DNA of 64,000 bases. It comes from Ciona savignyi (lineage: Eukaryota > Chordata > Ascidiacea > Phlebobranchia > Cionidae). Positions within the stretch are counted from its first letter, which is position 1, and every line of letters begins with the position of its first letter. The stretch is from the NCBI GenBank assembly GCA_000149265.1, contig CH003381.1, forward strand, positions 1,462,066-1,526,065, read 5' to 3'. Shown here piece by piece: positions 36,601 through 48,600 of the stretch. A program made the position numbers and the translations under genes. The notes beneath the pieces were generated by a model. It searched no databases, was not told the origin of the DNA, and saw only the letters and a program-made list of their open reading frames with translations.

Positions 36601-39600
36601 GATTATTTGAGTTTTTTTTTAACCAAAATCAAAATAGTTTGTTCTAAACCGCAATTTATTATACCATACTAGCCAACCTTTACATAAGTCCCAATGAGAA
36701 ATGGCCCAAATGGTTTAATACATGGAAATACAATATTGGCTTTGACCTATATACCAATCGCGCACAGCATAACAAAGCTGGGTCGTGGTGGCTCTTACTT
36801 TCTTTATCAGCGCCGGATAAAGTAATTCCGTTTCCCGTTAACGCCCGTGCGGCCAATGTGTTTATCAACAAAGTCTAGATTTCGCACAAATCAGCCAGTG
36901 GCTACGGACGGCTGTAACTCTCGCCGATAACTCGGGCTTTAATGCGCGCGCATGCACACCAGAGTTACATTCCGCGCATTCCGCTACGCTCCGGCGCGCT
37001 TATCGGTCACGTGGCGAGGCGACAGGCGGAAGTCGATTACAGCAGCTTCTATATTTAAACGAAAGTCGGGCCGAATTAACCAAGGACGCAGTTTGGCACC
37101 AGCCGTATTCTAGCAGTTCCTACAAAAGAGAGCAGTCAGTTACAGCCTAGCTTACCGCCGCCAGCCCCCCACTAACAAATAGGCAAAGCCCGAAGTACTG
37201 TGCAATTCGATGATCGTATTTACGGGGCTATATAAACAGATTTAGAATTAAACCGCTGCGTAATCGCATTTAGATTATGACTAAGCGTTGCGATGTCCAG
37301 CAGCGAGAAACTGACCACTGGACTGGACCGTTGCGTTTTCGCTCAATTCAGGCGACCTTTGCCCGATGTTGCATCAATCTCAGTCAGCGTTTTTGTTTCC
37401 TCGTAGTTTCATTCTTCGTCAACAGAATTTCGTTTCACTCGTTGTTGCTAAATCTCCATTGTGTTTCTCGCAGTGTGGACCGTTTAATTATAGCACACGT
37501 TGTAATTTCGGGCCTCGCAACCAGCTTACTAATGTTAAAACGCCGTGATGAGCTCACCAAAACGTGACAGCGGGCAATAGACGTTTAAAACAAAGAGGCG
37601 GCTTACTTCGACTATTTCGTATATTTGTTTTGTATATTTTTTGCTGTGCCGCACTCTAAGCATGTGTTGTCGCTGTGTCGATTGTGAAATGCTATTTACT
37701 GCACTTCCAGTCACGTTATTTTGCGATCAGCATCTGGCCGAGGTCCAATTAACCTCATGCACCCACATATGCTTAGTGGTGCAATTTGTTCTCTTGTCAA
37801 GCATTTGTTAAATAGGCAACATTGGTTTGCAACCGACAGAATGGTCAGAATATTGCCAGGGAAGGGGCCTCAACAGTTAGTTACGTCAGTATATTTCGTT
37901 GGACTAGAAAGTATAGCTAATTTAACTATAGTTTATCCTGCACGTGTATGCCCAGTGTATAAGAAACTAAAGGGTGTTGTAACACGAGTAGAACAATTAT
38001 CCTGTGCCCAATGTCGAGTTATGAAAGCTGTTGCGGACTATTTTATATTTTGAGGATCCACCTTTTGTTAAAAACCACCTACTTAGCGCAGTAAAGTCGC
38101 TTTACTAGCAAATGTAGTAGTCCGGGCACTTCCAAATCAATTTCGCATTCAAAAACCTAATTACTGCCATGAACAAAAATGTGGCGCTTTTTTCCCGGCA
38201 GAGATTTTGTTATGATTGTCTGTAGATTCTGTAGTTTGTGTATTTAAGTCGACCTATTTACAAACGGCCCTGGATTTGACATACCAACTGAATCGAATCC
38301 ACCTAATTGGCTACAATGCAGTACATGTACTTATGCCGTCGCTACTGCTAGTTTGGATCGTTTGTGTACTCGCCTTGCGTTAATCCATTCTTTTCTGATC
38401 GGATTAGGCATTGACGAATCCTGTTTTGCTCGCGAATTTGATTAAGAGGCGAGCCGGGAAAGGTACAGTCCAATTAACCGACAAATGATTAACCTTCTTA
38501 AGTCGGTCGCTCTGCCAAATCACAACGCAAACACTTGGGCAAGTTTAAACAGCGCGATACGGCCAATGTACATAGTGACTGCAGTACAGTATTAGGGCTT
38601 CACTGTGAGGCGGTACCCGTCACTCTCGGGACAATTGTCGTGGGAATGCCACGGAGACTATTCGGTAATTGAGATGAGACCTGTATACTGTCTTATAGTC
38701 CAAAGTACAGCAAGTAGCAATCGGTGTTTTGGCTGACGCTTTTTTTTATAAGACACTTGGCGCAGTAAGGCAGGTATTACTTCTACGCAAGCTAGAATGC
38801 GAAAGTGTTTAAATCGCCGTTGTTAGTAATCCGTTAAGAGCTTTCCAACTGGCTTGAGCTCTCGCGGAAATTCCGGCAAAATCGATGTGGATTACGTCAT
38901 CGGAAATTATGTGTTGTTGCTTAATGCACGGTACATGGCACAGGTGTTGGTTGAAGTAAGCGCTGATTAAACTGCGACGATGCGGAGTATGACGCATTCT
39001 TGTACCGGTAAATCGCTTTTTCACAAGTGCGTTCCAAACAGAATTCGACCATCGCCAATCCAAGGTTGGATTTTCGGGCAAAAACAATTTTTCGTGTGTC
39101 GTAACATAGAAGGGGGGCGCGGACTCGTATTGGGATGATTTAGCTTAGTTTACTTAGCGTGTCGCGCAAATCTGCCCCATACCGTCATGTGTCGTCATTC
39201 GCCCGCCCGCCGCACGGCCGCAGCTACACGGTGTAAAAGATAAAGGATCGTGTTCGTCTATCTGCGCGATAAGATACAAGTCGGGACTCCCATGTTCCCC
39301 AACCGTTGGTCGAGGATTTCATTCGAAGTCTGATCGAGCGCCCGTTCGCTCACATCAGCGCAAGACCACGTGGTCGCATTCCGCTACGCTTGAGCGCGTT
39401 GGGCGTGTCCTCGCGGCCTGGGCCGATTCTCGCGATTTCTCCGTTCTAACCCGATTGTTTATAGTAATCTCTACTTTCCAAAAGTCGGGCAGAGCGCCAG
39501 GCCCGCCAATGTAAACAGAGCCTGTCCGACCGCATCCCGTAAAACCTGGCCAGTTTTTCGATGCGTAAATAATACTTGAAGCACTCAGCAAGTGCATAAA

Positions 39601-42600
39601 TAGTGCGGGGCGATTCGTCCTTGTCTCGGACCAAGCTTGCATGCAAGAGAACCCGCAAACGGAAGGAAAAAGGCGCTCAGTTCACCCGACAATAGGCCAA
39701 CTTTTCACTGAACATAATTAACCGCAGTTTATAGTAGGGTATAGTCGAGTAAATTCTGCGACTGGCTGTGCTTTTAAAGCTGCGCCTAAATTGTTTGTCT
39801 GATTAACGTAACCTGTCTAAGAGCGCCTCTCTTACACGCAGAAGTTACGAATAAAATACAGGTCAGGCGATTATCAAAGCAGCTTGTAGCACATGACGGT
39901 GCCTACTAATCTTAGGCGCGGTTAGACAGGTTTTCTTTAATAAAGCCCGACGCTCAGGGCTAAAATATACAGCATTTCTTAGTGGGCTAAATATGCAGGT
40001 GTTCACTTGGTTTAAAATAGCTCACGGCGCTTACTATAATAAGAACGGTCAGGCGCCCGCGTTCGGTTGCTTTATATGTGTAGAGCAGAAAGAACACGGT
40101 TTGCCGAACCTAATCAAGTCGGAATTTGGGTTAAATTGCGGACTAATGTTCCGCCGATCTGTTACAACTTCAATTGGAACGTGAATTGAGTCATTCAGTG
40201 AATCATTATCTCCAGTAAAGATAGCCCGGTTCTGTTCTGCTGGGAATCGATTTGAAACCAAAGTGTTTTCGGTTTCGCTATAGAGCGTGGCGCAGATAGA
40301 CAGGTCGCCGAGAACGTACTGTGTTCTTAGAATGTGGATTCTCTGAAATGTCACTGCAAGTTTCGTTTAAGTTATTTAGTTAAGGGGTAAGTTAGTGAAA
40401 GTGAGTACGGTATTTTAAAATTTGCTTTACAGAAGGACGTTATTGATAATTCGCAACGAAACGAAAGTCCTGGTGCCATTGCCGCGTTTGTGTACTGTAT
40501 GTTTAATGCGGAACACTGTAATTTAAAAAAAATTATCTTTTTTGAATAACATCAGTTAACTTATCACTCGTTTAGGAGCGTGTATTGATATCGTGAAATG
40601 GGTTAATCTACCCAGTTCTGAAACAGCGTTGTTCATGTAACTCTGCGTATCCGGTTGTAGTAGCGAAATCGACCCGTTCTCTTGCTCGCCAGCTTTCCGA
40701 ATTCGTTTCGTTTCGGTCGAAATTTCGGCGGGAACCTTTCTGCCCAATAATCGGTTAAACCTAGAGAAATCCGGCCAATAGAACCCGACTTGAATCTTAC
40801 AATGCTGCTTCCTCTGACACTCGGGTATCAATTTCAGTGGAAAGAATGTTTCGCGGCGGCCAAAAGGCTTTAGATACTGCCTCCTACCGCTCTGTAGGGT
40901 TGCCTAATTGGGTCTGTCTTTTACACAGTAAACTCCCAGAGTGCTGATGTAAGGCGATATCGCCGTAATGGTATGTTCCTTGAAACCGAAAACCCGCTCA
41001 CAAAAACACTGCTCCCTTCTGGGAAGCAACGTGCTTTGACTGGCAGTGCGCGATGGGTTGTGCTGTACTAGCGAGTCCCGAACAGTTATATTATGCGTAA
41101 GGGTCTACAGATCTACCGCCTTGCCTAATTGCGAGAAAGCTTTACTGTGTACGATATATTTTCTTGAGATTTGCGGTTCATGGCATTAAATTTAGGCAGT
41201 GGACAATTGCGGGTCTGTACGTTGCAATTCCACCGGTTTGGACCGGTTAGTACCGGTTCCCGCGCTTTCGCAGCTCCCCGCTGAGTCGGCATTCCGGTCC
41301 GCTTGTTCCATGGACGTCACCGCTTCCGAGTGATTGCTTATAGGCGGCCTACTTTATGACATCATAAATACTAAAACAATGCTCCCCGGTGGCCGTGTGT
41401 TTCCGGTGCAAGACGCGAACCGTGGTTTCGAAGGCTCGCGTCGATTTCTTTTACCTTACGTTTATTAATACAGCAACGGTTAATTACTGCTTAAGCTCTG
41501 TACCAGGCGTTAATTGACGTGGGATTTTGAGGTTTTTTTAACAATTATCCACGGAGTGAAAGAATTGTATTGTTTTTGTTTATTGAGTTGTAAAACCGTG
41601 TGCACATTTTATGTGGTGGGATCACGAATTTTCACGTGTGATGGTCGTAACATATGATCGGCATGGCGGTGTGTGCAAAGCCCAATCATGTCTATGCGAG
41701 TTAGACGGGTTGGTTTTGCATGTGCCGACATTTAGACCTCGTCTAGCCGAATTTCAACATGAAATATTAACCCAATAACCGGGCGACGTTTTCACAGTCA
41801 CGTTTTGGCGTCAAAATTCGGGAAAGAACCGTCGCGTTGAGGAATAGCGCGCCATTGAGCTACTGCCACTGGCGCACTACACTTCCCGCCGTGTAACTTC
41901 GGAAGGAAATTTCCATCACAATAGCGAAGTAAAGCGGACTCGTGTTACGCATTCGATCGTCGACCGTTCCATAGCTGTTTCCTCTCTACAGAACAATAGG
42001 CAAGGGGTAAATAAATTGGACTTTAGAGGTTATTTTTCATCCCGTTACCAGCGACAGCCTGTACGTTTGAAATACGCTAATTGTTGTGCGTTTTTCTTAA
42101 GAGAACCCTGCACCTATAAACAGACTGATTGTGACCGTGCTAAATTAACATGTTGCTTACTGAATCCAATATTTCTAGTATTTTTAAACAGTGTCTTATT
42201 TATACGGCATTTCTAAATGAACATACTTTTATAGGTAAATTTTTTTGATATTGCATACAATATTACTTTACTAATAAATATGTTAAAAAACAGCCTATCC
42301 TTACTACAGCCAGACAATTTTATTATTACTACCCCTGAACTAAACACTTTAACATAACCTTGTGTTTGGATAATTTTTATTTTCATGAGTTAGTTTAGTT
42401 TATTAATTTTTTGCCCGAGTATTAAAAATGGAAAACGAATAAAATCACAACACAAGAACAGGAAAAGACGGCAAAACGAACAGTCGTTAAAACAAGTCAT
42501 AAAAAAGGATATACTTAAATAAATATAGACCAGAATGTAATCGCGTTCTGTAATTTCTTAATATAAAAAAGATATTTTATATTCATTCTAGAAAAGGGAT

Positions 42601-45600
42601 ATTTTATATCCATTCCATAAAAGTATGCCTTGTAATATTTGCTTAAATTTACCTCTTTGGTGCCCTTTGCCCGAAAACACAGAGTTAGGTTTTGTTTTAA
42701 CATTCCAGTGGACTTGGTTACATCGTTGGTTCCGCGGCAGCAAAAGGCTTCGGATCATGGCACTGGGCGTTGAGGGTAAGTTTTTGTGCTTCTTACGCAC
42801 CGACTACTTGTTCGAATCTATTTTGGAATTGTTATTTTTTGGTGATGCGGTAAAATGGCCATAGTTTTATGCAGCTTTTTCGTGGAAATTATCTCTTCTA
42901 AACTAAATTTATATGATATGTTTTAAACAAAAAAGGTTGAGTTGCAAAACAGAGATCCTGTTTTATAGACCTGTATTATGGCATTCATATTATTTTAAAA
43001 TGAATAAACCTTATCCACACTCAAAATAATGATTTTCTGACCAAAACTGGTGTAATGGAAAGGTTGAATACGGCAAGCTTAAATACTGTGGAGTTTGGGT
43101 TATAAAGTTGAGTATGGGTTATCCTTAGGGCTAGTTGAGGAGTACTTCAGGCTTTGTTTGATGAGTTATAATCCTCCTCTCTCTTTATGGTGCCAGCTAT
43201 ATCAGTCCAACTTTCCGTGAATTCAACTAACTTTCCCCCTCCGGAAATTTTAACAGATCACTCCCGGACTTGGGCTGGTCACCATGGTGCTTATGCTGTT
43301 GGTCATACCAAATACCAAGAGGGGGGCGTCGGAGGCGGAGTCAGATCTAGTCGAAAAGAAAGAGACCGAAACAAAGACATCGTACAAAGAAGACCTGATC
43401 TACATTTTTAAAAAGTGAGTTATCGTTTAAAAAATGTGATATATACAGTTGGGTTGATCGTTTAAAGTGGTTGACCAACGGAAAAAATCAAATCCACATT
43501 GTATTTTAAATTGTAGGGAATTGCAGTATGCGTCACTTTTTGATTTATTTTTCTGACCCATCTGTTACTGGATTTATATGGATGGTAAGCGTCCATAATT
43601 GTATTCAGATAGCACTTCAGGCTTTTCACTTCTTTGCCTAATTCACAATAATATGGTTTACATTGCTTTACTTTATTTGCGTAAATTGATTGGAAGGCAA
43701 AGTAATAACATGACTGGCTGATATCCATGTTAAAATTTCCAAAAATGAAAAAAAAAAACAATACTATTTATGCATCCTACTTTGTACTTGGAATCTCCAA
43801 CAGTTCCCTCCATTCTGCCAAACTGTGCTATCAACCACTTTTTCCCGTTTTCCAGCAAGAGCTTCATGAGCGTTACAATCGGGTTTACATTCATGGCGTT
43901 TGTGGTGGGTTCGTTAACTATATGGGGTCCCATATTCGTGGCGTACTCGCAAGTTATCTCTGGCGAGTTGCAACCCTGCACCGACGATGCCTGTGAATAT
44001 GGAAAGTAAGTGAAACTCTATACTGTGCATGTATTATGGTGGCCTTATGAAATTAAGCCCTTACAGGTTTGAAAAAGCTATTTAAAACCTTTGTGGGTTG
44101 TAAATCGTGTGCAAAAAATAGTCTTTGCAGATATTTTTGTTGCTTGATCGGAGTTTTGCAGTTTGGATAATATTAAAATTGGCGGTATGTAAAAACAAGG
44201 AGTGAATAACGATATTGCTTTACACTGCCCGGTAATCATAAAAGTGCTTGCGTAAAGTTAAATTTGCATAAATTGAAACACACATTGATTAAAACTCAGG
44301 TGCAGTGAAAATTGAAAACTGACAGTGCTTTAAAAACTTGTTGGTTGTCTGCATTATCCTCAACATTTTAAAATAGCTCCAGCTGGATCCAGCAACAAGC
44401 TTTGTTTCGCTAATGGTTGTTTCGCTTATGAGTACACATTCATTGCTCAGCTGAGTTAGAAACAAACTACTGTATCCCAACCATGAAAGCTTGTGTAATG
44501 ATCCACACATTCATTATTTCATGATTATAAGTCCAAAGTTTTACAGCGATGTTTTTTGTGTCAATTTTGATTGGAAATTTACTAATTGTGATTACTCAAT
44601 CTTAACCCACCCCTCACAGCGTCTCGTTCGTATTCGGGTTGATCACATGCGTGGCGGGGTTCATGGGGGTGTTTATTGGGGCAGAGTCGGCCAAGCGATG
44701 GAAAGCGAGGGGTCAAAAGAACGCTGATGCTCTCGTCTGTGCCATCGGTAAGTGGGTGAATCCATGTGTGGGGCTATGGGGCTGGGTATAAAGTGGGGCT
44801 GTGAGTAAAAAAGAGTCCAAACTTATGGGGTTCCACTCTTGGGTAAAATCCATGTGTGGGTCCATGGGGCTGTGTATAAAGTGGGGCTGTCGGTAAAAAA
44901 GGGTCCAAACTTAAGGGGTTCCACTCGCTCATTTTTACAATTTGAATACAGGAAAGAGAGTTGGGGTTAAAGTTAAACTGGGTTTAGTTTATTGTGAGAA
45001 TTTATTTTCCCCACTTTTATTGTGCAGTTTCGCTTTTTTACTACTTCTGACCATCGTTCATTGGTGCATTTTTAAAAATTTTTGTGAAACACCAATTGAT
45101 TTAAATTTTGTCCACAGGATTAATATCAGCGGCACCACTGCTGTTGGCTGGCTTCCAACTAGCGACTGTCAATGTAACAGCAGCTTGGGTGAGTTGATCG
45201 TTTTTTCTTTTCCTTATTATTTGATTATACAAACTTACATGCAATGTTAATTTATTGAATCAAATAAGAACAAACAAATTTTGCTTACTCTCCAAGTATA
45301 TTTTCGGAGCCTCGAAATTTTAGATTTAAAATTATTCTAGAAAATTTATAAAGTCTGAACTACAGTAAAAACTTATATTGCTTTCTTTTCTCGCAGACTT
45401 TCATTTTCTTAGCCGATCTCGCGCAGTGTTTGACTTGGACACTAGTGGGGGATATGACTCTGGTAAGTTTCTTAAAAACACAACGTTGCTTGAAGAAGTA
45501 CGGTCGTGTGGCCGAATGGTTAACGCGACCGATACATATACCGACTCTTATACAAAAAACGGTCCTGGTGACAAGCCCATCATGGGTTCGAAGCTTGTCT

Positions 45601-48600
45601 CGTTAAAAAAAAAAAAAAAAAAAACGTTGCTTGAAGAATGTAGAAAGTTACAGATCATATCAACAGTGCCCAACACCTATACTTTAAATCTTATTGTATG
45701 TTATATTTTCCACTATTTGTAAAGATGTTATGCCGGGCTATAAATTGAAAGCACGAAACAAATGTAAATCAATTAAAAAGTAAGCAAAAACTATTAAGGT
45801 GCATAAGCACAAGGAAACTATTAAAAATAAATTATGACTACTGATACTAAAATTTTTTGAAAATTATTCCTTTATTTGTGACATTTTGCTCCTTATTTGT
45901 ACTAAACTTGATTATATTTCCATCGCAGTACGTGACAATGCCAAGCAGACGATCGACAGCAAACTCTGTACAAATCCTAACTATGCACTTACTTGGAGAT
46001 GCTGGGTCGCCATATTTATTAGGAGTGGTAGGTTCTACCTTTTGTACTTTCTATTAGTTGTTGTTGATCATTCAGTAGAGTTTTCAATAGGAAATCTTAA
46101 ATTGCTTCATCCAGTGTTTTTTGTGCTGTGGGTTGTTGGTAGACTATTGTGCTTTTAGAGGTACAATTGTGTCGCATATATATTTTTAAATTTAATGATA
46201 CCTATGATTTGTCACACTAATAATGCCAAAATTAGTCTTTGTAAATGTTTTTGTTGTTTGATCCTAGTTTTGCAGTTTTGATAATATTAATGTCGTCGTT
46301 ATGTAAAAACTAGACGTGAATAATGCTATTGTTTTACACTGCCTGGGAATCATAAAAGTGCTTGAGGTTTATCTTAGTTAATGTTCAGCATCTAACATTT
46401 GCATCATCGTATTGGATTTTGCTTTGTCATTGCAAACCTGTCCTCGGCCTATCACGACTATGTCAATCACTACTGCTAGGGCACACTCATTTTTAGTATT
46501 TAATAACACTTTTCCTGTACCACGTTTCTTAGCTCTTATTTTAAAATTTGGAGTGGTTTTGGTGATATAAAACAATTTAGTGTGAAGCCAACTTTTACAC
46601 TAATTGTGGAAACAACTTTATGTTCCATCTTTTAGTTTAAACAAAATTGTCAGATCTAACCCATAACCATTAAAATTTGTTTATTTAAAAGTTAAAAAAA
46701 AACGGAGTAAGTAGCTAGTGCTAAGGTGAGGTAACATCATCCTGCAATTTCTAAAAAGGTATTTTATTAGAATGGTAATGAGAAGAATCGGTCAATTAAT
46801 ATGTGAACGGAAAGATAGTGCATTTAACTTGGGTGTTATTGTAGACTATTACACAAAGGAATGTCCTTATTCAAATCAATTATGTTTCTAGAATTACTCT
46901 ACAATTCACAATTTTGAATCTAGAATTTCGAACTAAATATTTTTTCTGGATTCGCCATTTCGGTAGCACAGCAATCAAAGTAAACTTTTTCATAAAATTC
47001 CGGCTGAAAATATAACACAAAAAGTTTCTCCTGTTATAAAACCACCCCACTTTGTGTCCACAGATGTCGGATCACATCACAGCCAGCATGCCGGCGACGT
47101 ACTACAGCAAGTACATCGGACTGCTGCATTCGATGTACGTCGCGTTGTTTGCGTCGGTGCTGGGCGGATGTGGTTTCCTCGTTGCTTCTCTCTTCATTGT
47201 CCGAGACAAGAAGAAAGTTGACGATGCGTTGGCCGGTGAGTCTCGTCTACGTAATGTTTAGCTTTGCACAGTATGTTTGGGCAAAAAACGGGGCGATTTT
47301 GAACAAGCTAAAAAAGTTAAAGCAGCACGGTCTTTAAAAACAGCACTGTCTTAATCTCGGAGTAGTAAGACTGGTTGTAGAATTAAAACTTGCCTTTATT
47401 TAACAAGGCACTTGTGTCCTTGTACAATGCATTTAACTGACATTGTCTGGATCCAGTAAACTAATAGATTGTATTAAAACTGAAAGACCTTCGCGCGAGG
47501 TAATTTGGTAATTGCAAGTGTAATAGCACCCCTTGCCTTACCCAATCACAGGGATAAAACATAAAAATTTAATTCTATTGTATATAACTAAGAAAAATCC
47601 ATATATCAAAGAAGGTTGTATATCTTCAGACCATTTATAAATTTTAGTATTGTTTTTTTTATACTCAACTGGTGAGACTGTTTAACTAGTCTTTAAAAGT
47701 GCAAGGTGGAGTCAGATATTTTAAGTTGATCCTACAAACCGAATGATTATTCTCCGATATCCAGTTTATTTATTTCCATTAAAAAAAAAACACTAAAAAC
47801 TAAAGAATGACTTTAAAGATGAATATTGGTCTGTGGTGCGTCTGTGTGGGTGGGTGACATTGTTTAGGATAATGATGTTTGAAGTATTTTAAAATCTCCA
47901 GAAATGTAACTGTAGTTAAAATCATTTTAAATTTGTCTCTGCCCAATTGCACCATAGTTCTTATTCTAAGCCTGCGTAACGCAAATCGATATTCTTGTGA
48001 GCTCACGAGTTTTCTCCCCATTGTTCAATTTTATCACATGGGTGGCTCACTTGTACAGGTGAGCAGACATGCCACCGTTTAAACCCCAACCAACCACAGG
48101 CAAAGTGAAACGAAGTCCGCCAACGTCACATGACCGACCCGGTGTTAAATACGTCGTTGTCAGAGAATCAGTTCTTTGACAAATTTTAGCTTCGTTCTTT
48201 CGGTTATTGCCATTTGCTGAATTTAGTTTTTGCCCAATATGCAGTATTTTTACTGTCAATGCCATTTTAAATTTTTTGTTTTGAATAAATATTGAAAAAC
48301 AAGACTTAGTTTTTGTACCCTTCCCCTCGCCGCCTTTGGTCAGTCACATGATTACTCTCCCATTTCAAGGTGATGTGTGATTGTTTGCTGTGAGGAGTGC
48401 GGTTGTCATAAACAAAGCGTGTCTGGCTAAAACTCTTGAACTTTATAACCCTAATTTTGCAATAGGCCACTAATTTTATGACAGATTGTGGTACAGTTTT
48501 GCAAAAAACGAATGCAGTGTTTTTTTGCACGCAATGCTCGAATTTAATGCTTTTGCTGTTACTCATACCAAAATACCTTTGGAAATTGTACTAAAAGTAA

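Larger units (their letters stand above)
36395..42708 (+). other. SPNS1 intron 4 (6.3 kb), GC- and CpG-rich
   Basis: From about 36,880 to 42,000 many lines are near or above 50% G+C with frequent CpG, against roughly one third G+C elsewhere. No long open frame and no repeat family copy was seen in that block. It contains GTCACGTGGC at 37006-37015 and a 16-bp direct repeat (36975 and 39375). A family A repeat lies at 42388-42533. Confidence 0.6.

Noticed and set aside
37721..38053. 110-codon plus-strand frame in SPNS1 intron 4
   Set aside because: No ATG at the opening, no recognisable motif and no second exon; expected by chance in the GC-richer block.
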